A stretch of DNA of 64,000 nucleotides from Novipirellula artificiosorum. Lineage in GTDB: Bacteria > Planctomycetota > Planctomycetia > Pirellulales > Pirellulaceae. The stretch is from assembly GCF_007860135.1 (NCBI RefSeq), contig NZ_SJPV01000006.1, positions 353,304-417,303 of the forward strand. The letters are read 5' to 3'. This document shows positions 35,023 through 43,841 of this stretch, in pieces (positions within the stretch are counted from its first letter, which is position 1; the number at the start of each line of letters is the position of its first letter). A program made the translations under genes and the position numbers. Below the pieces are notes generated by a model. It was not told the DNA's origin and ran no database searches. It worked only from the letters and a program-made list of their open reading frames with translations.

Positions 35023-35940
35023 CTAATAGTATTCCGGCACGATCAAATCGCGAGGCACGGGCGTACGGGCATAGTCGTCATGGCGTTCTCGCTTCGGTAA
35101 GTCGAGTGGTTCCCGTTCGACTTCCCGATAGGGAATTTGCGACAACAGATGTCGAATACAGTTCAGTCTCGCCCGTTTTTTATCGACCGCGTTGAGCACG
35201 AACCAGGGAGCTTCCGAAAGCGTCGTGCGTTCAAGCATGATCTCTTTGGCGATCGTGTACTGTTCCCAGCGTTTGCGTGATTCTAAGTCCATGGGACTGA
35301 GCTTCCACTGTTTCAGCGTGTCGTGAATTCGGCACTGAAAACGAAACTGCTGTTCTTCATCGCTAATCGACAACCAGTATTTAAACAAATGCATTCCTGA
35401 TCCAACCAGCATCCGTTCAAAGTCAGGGACCGTTTTCAAGAACTCTTCGTATTCCTCATCGCTGCAAAAGCCCATCACACGCTCGACTCCTGCTCGGTTG
35501 TACCAGCTTCGGTCAAACAAGACGATCTCGCCAGCGGCGGGCAGATGGGCGACATAGCGTTGGAAATACCATTGAGTCTTTTCCCGTTCCGTGGGGACCG
35601 GCAAGGCCGCCACGCGACAGACGCGAGGATTGAGTCGTTGAACGATGCGTTTGATGACACCCCCCTTTCCGGCTGCATCACGCCCCTCGAAGAGAATGCA
35701 AACCTTTGCACCCGATTCAACAACCCACTCTTGAAGCTTGACAAGCTCACGCTGAAGTTTTACGAGTTCGACAAAGTACTTCCGTCGAAACCCCTTGGGC
35801 CGCTGTTGCCCCGGGTGGTCAGGACGTTCGACAATCGCATCATCAAGTTCCGCCTCAAGTTCTTCATCAATGGAATCGAGAATTTCCTCTCGAATCCGAC
35901 GGTAGCTTTCATCGTTCGTCTGCAAACTAGGCACTCCCAT
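35023..35940 (-). CDS. ppk2: Polyphosphate kinase 2
   Basis: PPK2 enzymes move phosphate between polyphosphate and nucleotides. The 305-residue product has an acidic N-terminal helix region, Walker A FEGRDAAGKGG (about 84-94), the lid/recognition stretch LPVPTEREKTQWYFQRYVAHLP, and Walker B-like EIVLFDRSWYNRAGVERVMGF. FLKTVPDFERMLVGSGMHL follows, then a C-terminal YREVEREPLDLPKRE typical of the family. Which nucleotide (GDP, ADP or a monophosphate) it uses is not settled. It lies upstream of pstS on the same strand with a 206-base gap, supporting a phosphate storage role. Confidence 0.93.
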   Translation of the reverse strand: MGVPSLQTNDESYRRIREEILDSIDEELEAELDDAIVERPDHPGQQRPKGFRRKYFVELVKLQRELVKLQEWVVESGAKVCILFEGRDAAGKGGVIKRIVQRLNPRVCRVAALPVPTEREKTQWYFQRYVAHLPAAGEIVLFDRSWYNRAGVERVMGFCSDEEYEEFLKTVPDFERMLVGSGMHLFKYWLSISDEEQQFRFQCRIHDTLKQWKLSPMDLESRKRWEQYTIAKEIMLERTTLSEAPWFVLNAVDKKRARLNCIRHLLSQIPYREVEREPLDLPKRERHDDYARTPVPRDLIVPEYY

Positions 35941-35974
35941 GCATGATTCTTACCTGACGCGAGATTCATGGAAC

Positions 35975-35996
35975 GATTCTTGTTAATTCAAGAATC
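35975..35996. promoter_or_regulatory. Palindrome upstream of ppk2
   Basis: GATTCTTG and CAAGAATC arms are separated by TTAATT, about 35-56 bases upstream of the ppk2 start. The 8-base arms and AT-rich centre look like a dimeric repressor or activator site. A second GATTCTTG-related stretch (ACAAGAATC) is at 36067-36075. No regulator can be named. Confidence 0.35.
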
Positions 35997-36117
35997 CCGT
36001 CAAGGTTACCGAGCAATCGGCCCAGCCGATTCGCAAGAACCTGCGTAACGACACTCCGTTTCTTAACAAGAATCTAATAAACAGAGCCGCAAAACCAGTT
36101 CGAAAACGAGGGGCGTG

Positions 36118-36579
36118 TTAGCCCACCGAATCGAGCCTCGGCTCGTTGGCCGTGGCGGTCCAGCGATAGTAAATCGCTCGACAAATCAGATAGACGGCGA
36201 TGGCGGCAAACAACCCAGCCGCGTCTGCCAAAAAATCCATCACGTCGGTGGTCCGCCCTTTGACAAATCCTTGTGACCATTCGTCGGCTGCGGCATAGCA
36301 CAATCCGATCGCCGCGATCATACTGAACCGACGGACGAGCCGGTCCGACGTCGTGATGTAGCACAACAGCAAACCCAGGCCGGCGAAGGCACTAAAGTGC
36401 ATCAGCTTGTCGCTAATGGCAGGGCCGTGGATGACGTGATTCGGCAGGTGCGTTCCGACAAAGATCGCGACCCAATACGCAACCAGCGTGGCAACGGCCA
36501 AGCGGACTCCCAAGATGGTTTTTTTTGTGACGGACTGCATGGTTGTGTCGCATGTGGGATAAGCTGGAATAGTTGACAT
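36118..36579 (-). CDS. VanZ-like membrane protein
   Basis: A 153-residue protein with four membrane segments (about 25-40, 60-77, 85-100, 118-138). It has the VanZ-like core: ISDKLMHFSAFAGLGLLL with a conserved histidine, and ADEWSQGFVKGRTTDVMDFLADAAG, where DE, R and D residues are typical of the family. VanZ relatives are linked to teicoplanin resistance and lipid or envelope functions, but most are uncharacterised. An alternative start 13 residues in (MQSVTKK) would remove a non-membrane leader. It is monocistronic and divergent from the DUF1080 gene. Confidence 0.85.
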   Translation of the reverse strand: MSTIPAYPTCDTTMQSVTKKTILGVRLAVATLVAYWVAIFVGTHLPNHVIHGPAISDKLMHFSAFAGLGLLLCYITTSDRLVRRFSMIAAIGLCYAAADEWSQGFVKGRTTDVMDFLADAAGLFAAIAVYLICRAIYYRWTATANEPRLDSVG

Positions 36580-36653
36580 ACTGACTCCGTTTCGTTTGAA
36601 GGCAAGTCTTCGGATCGAAAAACTGCCCTATTGAGCTAAGTGATACCCCCACC

Positions 36654-37499
36654 ATGAGGAATCGTGCTGTGCTTTGTTTTTGTTACCGGATGATTGAATC
36701 TCGACCACGTTTTTCAGCTTTCGCCTTATCGCTGCTGATTAGTTTCGGGTGCCAGCCCAGTTTTTCGGTCGCGCAAACGGTGTCGGAGGACACGACCGCC
36801 ACCGATTCGGCCACCCAGCCGGACAAACCTGCTGCGAAGAAGCCAGAACCGGCGGAAACAGCCAATAAAATAAAGATGAAGCCGCTACAGGACTCTTGGG
36901 TTCCTTGCGACTTTGGGGGAGATGGCGAAGTCGTGCTGAAAGGCAATTCGGTGACCCTAGCCTCGGGTGATCCGCTGACGGGAATTCGTTGGGAGGGCCC
37001 CGTCCTTCGCGAAAACTACGAGATCTCCTTGGAAGCTCGTCGAACCGATGGTTACGATTTTTTCTGTGCCTTGACGTTTCCCGTCGGCAAATCGCCCATC
37101 AGCTTGGTGCTTGGCGGGTGGGGAGGCGGCGTCATCGGGCTGAGCAGCGTTGATGGGTACGATGCGAGCGAGAACTCGACGACCCGGTTCCGCAGTTTTG
37201 ACAACGAAAAGTGGTATCGCGTCCGAGTACGAGTGACGGACGCGGCGATCCAATGCTGGCTTGATGACAAGAAAGTCATCGAGCAAGTCCGCGAGGGCCA
37301 CGAATTTGACATCCGATCCGAGATGTTTTTGTGCGTACCGATGGGCATCGCGGCGTACGAGTGCGCCTCGGAAATCCGCAATATTCGGATCGGAAAATTG
37401 CCCGTGACGAAGCCAGGTGACAAAACGGTGCCGGACGCGGGTGCCAAAGAAAGCGACGCGAAGAAGAGTGACGTGAAAAAGGATGTGACCGCCGAGTGA
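36654..37499 (+). CDS. Secreted DUF1080 (3-keto-disaccharide hydrolase-like) protein
   Basis: Up to 281 residues; the signal peptide (FSAFALSLLISFGC) fits a start at 36690 as well. A linker rich in T, A, P and K is followed by a jelly-roll LamG-like domain of DUF1080 type: SWVPCDFGGDG, NYEISLEARRTDGYDFFCALTFP, NEKWYRVRVRVTDAAIQCWLDDKKV and IRNIRIGKL at the end. DUF1080 proteins in planctomycetes are usually linked to glycan processing. The C-terminus is a lysine- and aspartate-rich tail. The tadA GTG start overlaps its stop. Confidence 0.8.
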   Translation: MRNRAVLCFCYRMIESRPRFSAFALSLLISFGCQPSFSVAQTVSEDTTATDSATQPDKPAAKKPEPAETANKIKMKPLQDSWVPCDFGGDGEVVLKGNSVTLASGDPLTGIRWEGPVLRENYEISLEARRTDGYDFFCALTFPVGKSPISLVLGGWGGGVIGLSSVDGYDASENSTTRFRSFDNEKWYRVRVRVTDAAIQCWLDDKKVIEQVREGHEFDIRSEMFLCVPMGIAAYECASEIRNIRIGKLPVTKPGDKTVPDAGAKESDAKKSDVKKDVTAE

Positions 37500-37993
37500 G
37501 CGACCAGGAAATCTCCCAACCCTTAACGCTGGACGTCGATGCTCACTTTATGGGGCGCGCGTTGGAGTTGGCGTATCAGGCGACTTTGGAGGACGAGGTT
37601 CCGGTGGGTGCGATCATTGTCCGGCGGAACAGCGTGATTGCTGCGGCGTCGAACCAGCGAGAATCCTTGAAGGATCCCACGGCTCACGCAGAAATGATAG
37701 CGATCACGCAAGCCGCCGCTTCCATCGAAGATTGGCGGTTGGAAGATGCCACCCTCTACGTCACGCTTGAGCCGTGCATCATGTGTGCGGGGGCGATTCT
37801 GCAATCTCGAATTCCTCGCGTGGTGTTTGGTGCGGCCGATCCGAAGGCCGGCGCGGTGAGCAGCTTGTACCACCTGCTTGAGGATCCGAGGCTGAACCAT
37901 CGTTGCGACATCACGTCCGGCGTGCTGGCGGACCGATGCGGTCAAGTCTTGACCGAATTTTTTGCAAGCAAACGAGCGATGGGCAAAAAATAG
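37496..37993 (+). CDS. tadA: tRNA-specific adenosine deaminase
   Basis: TadA deaminates A34 of tRNA-Arg(ACG) to inosine so that the wobble codons can be read. At 165 residues it has the family length. Zinc ligands and catalytic glutamate are in PTAHAEM (His64, Glu66) and LEPCIMCAGAI (Cys94, Cys97). The GTG start at 37496 overlaps the previous TGA, so translation is coupled to the secreted DUF1080 protein. This pairing has no obvious functional logic. Confidence 0.95.
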   Translation: MSDQEISQPLTLDVDAHFMGRALELAYQATLEDEVPVGAIIVRRNSVIAAASNQRESLKDPTAHAEMIAITQAAASIEDWRLEDATLYVTLEPCIMCAGAILQSRIPRVVFGAADPKAGAVSSLYHLLEDPRLNHRCDITSGVLADRCGQVLTEFFASKRAMGKK

Positions 37994-38016
37994 CGTTCCC
38001 GGCAATGGCAATTTGT

Positions 38017-38043
38017 ACCGATTCTGCAGATTCTCGGTTTTTT
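38017..38043 (+). terminator. Candidate terminator after tadA
   Basis: A short stem ACCGA/TCGGT (38017-38021 with 38034-38038) is followed by a run of T to 38043, 24 bases after the tadA stop. The stem is only 5 bp, so strength is uncertain. Confidence 0.5.
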
Positions 38044-38192
38044 GCCGCTTCCACAGCCAAACAGACTAAGCCTTCGTGATCAAACCAGCCGATACTACCG
38101 GCACAACCTGAATTAGAATCTGTTTGTGTCGATGCTTCGTGCGTCGATATGATCGCTGCATAGCCGGCGGGATTCTACTCAATCTCAACTTC

Positions 38193-39404
38193 ATGAAGAC
38201 GGTGGAACACGCGATGTCGGTACGGAAGCTGACGGCAAGCCTGCTCACAAGCCTAGCAATGCTGGGTGCAATCGCCATAGGAAACGCACAGGAACATGTT
38301 CCGCCAGCGGATCCCTTTGCTTTTGAACCTGACTTTCAATGGTTTCGTCCGGTTACGGACATGGACCTTGCCGACATGAAGCCCAAGAAACGGGCGAACA
38401 CAGGGTGGTTTGCCACCTACGATCGGCTGGCTCTTTACGCATCGCGTCCAGAACTAGACGATTTGACATCCGCTGAGACCAAGCTCGATCTTGGCTGGGG
38501 GAACCGCTACGAAATCGGCTACATGTTGCCGGACGTCGAGCACGGTTGGATGTTCACCTACACAAATCTTCATGGTCCCAGCGCCTATGACACGGTCATC
38601 CGTGAACGACTCAACCGCACCAATGAAGGAGACTTGTTGCCCTACGGTTCCAAGGACGGTGTTGTTGGACCTCCATTTGGAGCGATCGTTCCTGCGGGTG
38701 ACGGAAACGTTCTTCAATACAATGTGCGTCAGTATTGGGTTCAAGACGCACTGAACGTCCTGGAATACGACAGCTTCGAGCTCAACAAGCATTGGCGAAT
38801 GGAACCGTATCACTATGGCGGCATCTTGGAACCGTTTGTCGGATTCCGATGGAGCCGATTGAACGATTACAACGTCCGCCAAGATTACCGCACGACGCTT
38901 GATGGCAGTTTGTTGTCCGACCTCATTCTTGGCGATGATTACGAACGATTGCTGACCGATTCCACGATCACCGAAAACGATGTCCTTGCCGGTCAGGTTG
39001 GCTTCCGGTACATCAAGTTCCGCGATCGGTTTACTTTCTCTGCGGACTTCCGAGCCTTCACCGGTGGAAGCCTGCAGTGTGCAAAGACCCAGCAAACGGT
39101 CGACACGACGGTTTACGATGGCAACGGAATTGGTTCGGAGGTTTCTTTCGAGCTCGTAGACAAGACAACCCCCGTCTACACTCGCAACGAGGAGTTCGTG
39201 ATCGGGTTTGATATACGTGGAGAGATGGCCTACCAATTGACCAAGTCGATCAAACTTCGCGGTGGCTTCCAAGTGATCGATTTCGCAACCGGGATTTGGA
39301 GAGGTGGCCCGCCACAAGGCCCATCAAACCTACTGATCGGTGGCGACTCGGACCAAGACGTCGTCATGGTGGGTGGCACATTCGGCATCGAGCTAAATCG
39401 ATAA
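38193..39404 (+). CDS. BBP7-type outer-membrane beta-barrel protein
   Basis: About 403 residues from the ATG at 38193 (a second ATG at 38214 is equally possible); a signal peptide follows (LLTSLAMLGAIAIGNAQE). The mature protein is beta-strand rich with alternating hydrophobic and aromatic residues and sequence marks of the planctomycete BBP7/DUF1551 family: WFATYDRLALYASRP, YEIGYMLPDVEHGWMFTYTN, GGILEPFVGFRWSRLNDY. It ends with VVMVGGTFGIELNR. It probably sits in the outer membrane; the ligand is unknown. A strong hairpin terminator follows. Confidence 0.78.
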   Translation: MKTVEHAMSVRKLTASLLTSLAMLGAIAIGNAQEHVPPADPFAFEPDFQWFRPVTDMDLADMKPKKRANTGWFATYDRLALYASRPELDDLTSAETKLDLGWGNRYEIGYMLPDVEHGWMFTYTNLHGPSAYDTVIRERLNRTNEGDLLPYGSKDGVVGPPFGAIVPAGDGNVLQYNVRQYWVQDALNVLEYDSFELNKHWRMEPYHYGGILEPFVGFRWSRLNDYNVRQDYRTTLDGSLLSDLILGDDYERLLTDSTITENDVLAGQVGFRYIKFRDRFTFSADFRAFTGGSLQCAKTQQTVDTTVYDGNGIGSEVSFELVDKTTPVYTRNEEFVIGFDIRGEMAYQLTKSIKLRGGFQVIDFATGIWRGGPPQGPSNLLIGGDSDQDVVMVGGTFGIELNR

Positions 39405-39433
39405 CCCACCACGTCACAACGCAAATCGCATCC

Positions 39434-39461
39434 AGGACAGGCTTACCACCTGTCCTGTTTT
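39434..39461 (+). terminator. Rho-independent terminator
   Basis: Perfect 8-bp stem AGGACAGG/CCTGTCCT (39434-39441 and 39449-39456) with a 7-base loop, then GTTTT. It lies 30 bases after the BBP7 gene and ends its transcription. The leftward LRR gene lies downstream in convergent orientation, so it may serve both strands. Confidence 0.8.
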
Positions 39462-39552
39462 CGTATGCTCTGTTCGTGTGCCCCCTCACGATCGAAAAGC
39501 ACTTGTTCGAACGGACATGCCATCCGAAAACGGTGTCACGGACCCAAACGCT

Positions 39553-40407
39553 TTAGGGTGAAACGTGAACTTTGACGCCCAAGGACCGGAGCTGGTTGCT
39601 TTGATCGCCGAGGGAATCACCCGTCCGAGAATCTTCGCTGAGGTAGACTCGCAGAAACGGAGCAAAGTGGCGGCCACCCTCGAAATCCTTTCGACACATT
39701 TCGATCAGGGGACCAAGGTCACGAAGCGGCGTGCCACGAAGGATCAACCTTTTTAGTTCTTGCAGCGATGCCAAGGGGGCTAACGTTTGCACCGGATTGG
39801 CGTCGAGGTTCAAGGTTCGCAGCCACTTCAGATGCTTGAGCGCCGACAAATCGGAAACATGGTTGTCTGCGAGATCAAGGGACCAGAGTTTTCGCAACTC
39901 CGTAAGCGCGTCGATCGACTCGATCTGATTGTCGGCAAGGTAAAGCGTTCGCAAATTCGCCATCTTTTTCAAAGCGGACAGATCTCGGACGTCGTTGCCT
40001 GAGAGATCCAACCATTGCATTGCCGCAAGTCCGTCGAGCGCCGCGATGTCATGAATTTGGTTACTCGATAAGTTCAGCGATTGCAATCGCGGCAATCTCG
40101 CAAGGGGCGATAAATCCGAAATCTCGTTCTCCGAAGCATCCAGCAGCATCAAGGATCCGCAATGCTGAATACCTTCCAAGCTCTTAATGGTCCTGCTGGA
40201 TGCATGGATTTGCGAGACGTTGACGACATCGTCAGGGGTCAGCGGGACGACGGTGTCGCGTTTGTTGTAGACCTGGGCACGAACCGCCGCATCGAGACCG
40301 GCATCGGGGAACAGCGAGGAAGGAGTTTTGCCATCCTGATCCGAAAACACCGTGATCGGCATCAGCAGCAGAACCAACGGCGCGAGGGCAAGCTTCAGGG
40401 GAGGCAT
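39553..40407 (-). CDS. Secreted leucine-rich repeat protein
   Basis: About 284 residues from the ATG at 40407, where the signal peptide begins (LALAPLVLLLMPITVFS); an upstream ATG at 40452 adds a cysteine-containing leader. From residue ~85 onward there are about seven 22-residue internalin-like LRRs: LPRLQSLNLSSNQIHDI, MQWLDLSGNDVRDL, LRTLYLADNQIESI, LWSLDLADNHVSDL. The repeats form a curved binding surface. A short C-terminal cap follows. Partner unknown; probably a periplasmic or surface protein interaction module. Confidence 0.85.
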   Translation of the reverse strand: MPPLKLALAPLVLLLMPITVFSDQDGKTPSSLFPDAGLDAAVRAQVYNKRDTVVPLTPDDVVNVSQIHASSRTIKSLEGIQHCGSLMLLDASENEISDLSPLARLPRLQSLNLSSNQIHDIAALDGLAAMQWLDLSGNDVRDLSALKKMANLRTLYLADNQIESIDALTELRKLWSLDLADNHVSDLSALKHLKWLRTLNLDANPVQTLAPLASLQELKRLILRGTPLRDLGPLIEMCRKDFEGGRHFAPFLRVYLSEDSRTGDSLGDQSNQLRSLGVKVHVSP

Positions 40408-40501
40408 TTGACAACTCAAGCAGGATAGACGTCCGAGACCGATACTCAACATGGCGGTCTTTCTATCGTAACTCGACGGGGCCTCTCATCGAAGGGGATT
40501 C

Positions 40502-41428
40502 CTATCCAAACAATCGCTCATGGGGATCGGTCAAACCATCCGCCAATCGTCGCAGCGCCTCGGTCTCGATCTGGCGGACGCGCTCGCGCGTCAGCCCCAA
40601 TTCGGCACCGATTTCCTTGAGCGTCTTGGGTTCGCAACCGCCCAGGCCAAATCGAAGTTTCAAGACGGTCGCTTCCCGGTCTTCTAAGTCACCGAGCAAT
40701 TCCATCGCATGACGAAGGATATCGTGATCAAGCATCTCCTCATCCGGGGCTTTGAGACGCTCGTCCATCACCATGTCACCCAACGACCAGCCCGCTTCGG
40801 TTTGGTCGCTTTGTGGCGTGCTGTTACTGATGCGAATCGCCTTTCGAATGATCGGCAGCTTCTTTTTCGGCAAACCTAACACGCGAGCGATCTCTTCGTT
40901 GGATGGCGTTCGCCCCAATTCTTCACTCAGCCGCGCCGTCGCTCGACGCCACTTGCTCAGCAACTCGACCATGTAGGCAGGAATCCGAATCGTTTTGGCG
41001 CTGTTGATCAAAGCACGTTTGATGGACTGCTTGATCCAATAACTTGCGTAAGTGCTGAAACGAGTCCCGACCGTCGGGTCAAAGCCCTCGACCGCTCGCA
41101 ACAACCCGAGATTGCCCTCTTCGATCAGATCCTGCAAGCCAAGACCTTTGCCGGTGTAGCCGCGAGCGATGTTGACCACCAGTCGCAAATTCGCTCGCAC
41201 CATGCGGTCACGAGCCAAGGCGTCTCCTTGTGCGATGCGTTCGGCAAGCTCCGACTCGTCGTCCGCTGACAACAGTGCGGTCTCATTGATTTCACGCAAA
41301 TACGTCTCAAGTGGCGATTGTGCCGCGGCGGAGCGGGGAGCCCGTTTCTTGGTACGGACTCGTGACTCTTCGAGTTCAAAATCGGATGCGGTATCAAATT
41401 CAAGCGAAAGAACTTCAGATTGCGACAT
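40502..41428 (-). CDS. RpoD-family sigma-70 factor (group 2 type)
   Basis: Directs RNA polymerase to a set of promoters. The 308-residue product lacks the long region 1.1 of primary RpoD, which points to a group 2 (RpoS-like or SigB-like) factor. Region 1.2 (PLETYLREINE), region 2 (RLVVNIARGYTGKGLGLQDLIEEGN, then STYASYWIKQSIKRAL), region 3, and region 4 with DREATVLKLRFGL and TRERVRQIETEALRRL are intact. The N-terminal 35 residues are acidic and basic low-complexity sequence. No anti-sigma gene is next to it. It is monocistronic. Confidence 0.92.
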   Translation of the reverse strand: MSQSEVLSLEFDTASDFELEESRVRTKKRAPRSAAAQSPLETYLREINETALLSADDESELAERIAQGDALARDRMVRANLRLVVNIARGYTGKGLGLQDLIEEGNLGLLRAVEGFDPTVGTRFSTYASYWIKQSIKRALINSAKTIRIPAYMVELLSKWRRATARLSEELGRTPSNEEIARVLGLPKKKLPIIRKAIRISNSTPQSDQTEAGWSLGDMVMDERLKAPDEEMLDHDILRHAMELLGDLEDREATVLKLRFGLGGCEPKTLKEIGAELGLTRERVRQIETEALRRLADGLTDPHERLFG

Positions 41429-41853
41429 GGATAGCTCGGCAGTCGAGGTGTCAAGTCGTTCGCGCTCATCTTACGTTCTGGACACCATCCACTTTCCTGT
41501 CCCGCGGCGTCTGGAGGTGACGCGGTGCGGGGAGAAGGTGATGCTGCTGGGAGGGTAGAACGTAAGTGAGCCGAGCGTCTCGACAGGGATTGGGGTCAGG
41601 GGAACAATGCTAGCATCGGCAATTGCAGCAATCCCGCTTCAAGACCGGTCAAAAGGGAGCGATCATTCCGAACGTTCCGATTAAGTGGCCGCGTTGGATT
41701 GGAGAAAGAAGAGGGTGTTCGGCCACAACGCTTCCTGGGTCGCAGGCCACCCGGTTGGCAGGCTTCCCGATGGATTGCGAAAACGGCACAAACGGGATAA
41801 GTTCCTTGCCGGCGAAAGACGGTCACTTCAAGCGAAAGACGGCTCATTTGGAT
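41429..41853. other. Divergent gap between sigma factor and fuconolactonase genes
   Basis: These 425 bases hold no convincing gene. The frame of the downstream hydrolase stays open back to 41623, but that stretch encodes unusual sequence without family resemblance and was not included. Promoters for both divergent genes should lie here; none stands out. Confidence 0.4.
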
Positions 41854-42684
41854 ATGCGAATCGATAGCCACCACCATGTTTGGAAGTACTCTGCTGAGCA
41901 GTACACATGGATCTCGGAGGAGATGGCGGTGTTGCGGCACGATTTTTGGGGACCCCAACTTCGCGAAATCGCTTTGGCCGCCAATCTGGACGGGTTTGTA
42001 TCGGTTCAAGCTCGGCAAACGCTCGAAGAAACCGACACCCTGCTGCGATTGGCGGATACGGAGCCCCTGATTCGTGGTGTCGTCGGCTGGGTTCCGCTGG
42101 TGTCACCTGAGCTGCCTGAGGTGTTGGCCCGATATGCCGATTGTTCAGCCTTGAAGGGGGTTCGACATGTGGTCCAGGACGAACCGGACGATCAATTCCT
42201 GTTGCGAGCGGATTTCAATCGAGGCATCCGGTTGTTGAAACCGTTCGGCTTGGTGTACGACCTGCTGATCTTTGCACGTCAATTGCCCGCTGCGATCGAG
42301 TTTGTCGACTTGCACCCCGAACAACCGTTTGTGCTCGACCATATCGCTAAACCCACGATCCAAAACGACCAGTTCGACCAGGATTGGGAGGTCCACTTTC
42401 GCGAGCTGGCTAAACGAGACAATGTGGTCTGCAAGTTCTCGGGTGTGGTGACCGAAGTGAGAGATGCGTGTTGGGATTTGGATTCGATCCGGAGGTATTT
42501 TGACATTGCGCTCGAAGTGTTCACTCCCAAGCGATTGATGTTCGGCAGCGACTGGCCCGTCTGTTTGCTGAAAACCGAATACTTGCGTTGGCTGCAAACC
42601 ACCGAGCAGCTTGCGAGTCACCTTTCGACCACGGAACAGGCCGAGTTTTTTGCCAATGCGGCAATCAATGCCTACACCCTTTAG
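41854..42684 (+). CDS. Amidohydrolase 2 family protein, L-fuconolactonase-like
   Basis: About 276 residues from the ATG at 41854, the start of the conserved MRIDSHHHVWKY with the metal-binding HxH. KGVRHVVQDEPDD and VLDHIAKPTI hold further metal-ligand histidines, and MFGSDWPVC holds the conserved aspartate near the C-terminus. This set matches L-fuconolactonase and related sugar lactonases, which open the lactone formed when fucose is oxidised. Nine bases downstream begins a Zn-dependent dehydrogenase that could make that lactone. The GH29 fucosidase at 53-55 kb supports a fucose role. Substrate remains inferred. Confidence 0.8.
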   Translation: MRIDSHHHVWKYSAEQYTWISEEMAVLRHDFWGPQLREIALAANLDGFVSVQARQTLEETDTLLRLADTEPLIRGVVGWVPLVSPELPEVLARYADCSALKGVRHVVQDEPDDQFLLRADFNRGIRLLKPFGLVYDLLIFARQLPAAIEFVDLHPEQPFVLDHIAKPTIQNDQFDQDWEVHFRELAKRDNVVCKFSGVVTEVRDACWDLDSIRRYFDIALEVFTPKRLMFGSDWPVCLLKTEYLRWLQTTEQLASHLSTTEQAEFFANAAINAYTL

Positions 42685-42693
42685 GAACACATC

Positions 42694-43734
42694 ATGCGTG
42701 CGATCCAGATCAGTGAACCCAAGCAACTGAAACGAATCGAGATCGACGAGCCCTCGGCACCGGGGGTCGGGCAGGCGCTTGTCCGCACGCACCGCATGGG
42801 CGTTTGCGGCACGGACATCAGCTGCTACTTGGGGAAGTTCCCGTTCTTTGATTTTCCGCGAATTCCTGGCCACGAGTTGGGAGTGGAAGTGATCGCAGTG
42901 GGCGAAGGTGTTACAAATGTGAAGGCTGGCGACCGATGCAGCGTGGAACCGTACATGGACTGTGGCGAGTGTTATGCGTGTCGGCGCGGGGCATTGAATT
43001 GTTGCCAGCGGCTCAAAGTCATCGGCGTCATGATGGATGGAGGGTTGTGTGACTCGTTCCTGTTGCGGGCGGATAAGTTGCACCGATCCGCCCAGCTCTC
43101 TTACGAGCAACTTGCGCTGGTGGAAACGCTGGCGATCGGATGCCACGCGAATGATCGTGGCGCACCTGGGTCGGGAAAGTTCGGTGCGGCGGACCATGCG
43201 TTAATCATTGGAATGGGGCCGATTGGACTCGCAACCCTTGAGTTTGCTCGGCTGACCGATGCGACCATCAGTGTGATGGATATGAACGAAGCGCGTCTCG
43301 ATTTTGTTCGACAGCACTACGGCATCGAGAACACGGTGTTGTTCAAAGGTGATGGATCGGAAATCGATCGAATGCAACAAGTCACCGGAGGTGATCTTTA
43401 CCAGGTGATCACCGATGCGACGGGAAACAAGCACTCGATGTCGGCAGCGCTGACCTATTTGGCACCGACTGGTCGTTTGGTGTACGTGGGCATCACCACA
43501 GACGAACTGTCCTTCAAGCACCCCACGATGCATCGTCCGGAAGCGACCTTGTTGGCGTCGCGCAATGCGATGCCGACCGATTTCTCTCGAATCATCGGGC
43601 TGATTGAAGATGGCACCATCAACACCGATCCCTGGGTCACACACCGAACCGGATTTGATGCCGTCCTCGACGATTTCGACGCATTCACTCGCCCAGAATC
43701 GGGCGTGATCAAGGCGATCATCGAAGTCACTTAG
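42694..43734 (+). CDS. Zn-dependent alcohol/sugar dehydrogenase
   Basis: A 346-residue MDR-family enzyme. Catalytic zinc ligands are in MGVCGTDISCY and GHELGVEV; structural zinc cysteines are in DCGECYACRRGALNCC. The nucleotide-binding motif is GMGPIGLA near 171-178. MDMNEARLDFVRQHYG, with an acidic residue after the second beta strand, favours NAD over NADP. It lies 9 bases after the fuconolactonase-like gene, so the pair likely oxidises a sugar and opens the lactone, plausibly L-fucose. Confidence 0.83.
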   Translation: MRAIQISEPKQLKRIEIDEPSAPGVGQALVRTHRMGVCGTDISCYLGKFPFFDFPRIPGHELGVEVIAVGEGVTNVKAGDRCSVEPYMDCGECYACRRGALNCCQRLKVIGVMMDGGLCDSFLLRADKLHRSAQLSYEQLALVETLAIGCHANDRGAPGSGKFGAADHALIIGMGPIGLATLEFARLTDATISVMDMNEARLDFVRQHYGIENTVLFKGDGSEIDRMQQVTGGDLYQVITDATGNKHSMSAALTYLAPTGRLVYVGITTDELSFKHPTMHRPEATLLASRNAMPTDFSRIIGLIEDGTINTDPWVTHRTGFDAVLDDFDAFTRPESGVIKAIIEVT

Positions 43735-43759
43735 CATCGCGAGATCAATAACCAACGTA

Positions 43760-43808
43760 GTGGACGAGGCCACGAGTCCTGCAACACGGGACTCGTAGCC
43801 TCGTCCAC
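43760..43808. terminator. Perfect-arm hairpin between convergent genes
   Basis: Arms GTGGACGAGGC and GCCTCGTCCAC, with inner ACGAGTCC and GGACTCGT, enclose a short loop. It lies in the 107-base convergent gap between the dehydrogenase and ispG. It has no T-run; its place suggests bidirectional termination. Sequence differs from the hairpin family at 13.4 kb but the layout is alike. Confidence 0.6.
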
Positions 43809-43841
43809 GACCCAAGTCGTCACTTGTTGTTCACGCGATGC

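Noticed and set aside
41623..41853. N-terminal extension of the fuconolactonase-like protein
   Set aside because: The 77 extra residues show no family similarity and the conserved MRIDSHHH start is at 41854.
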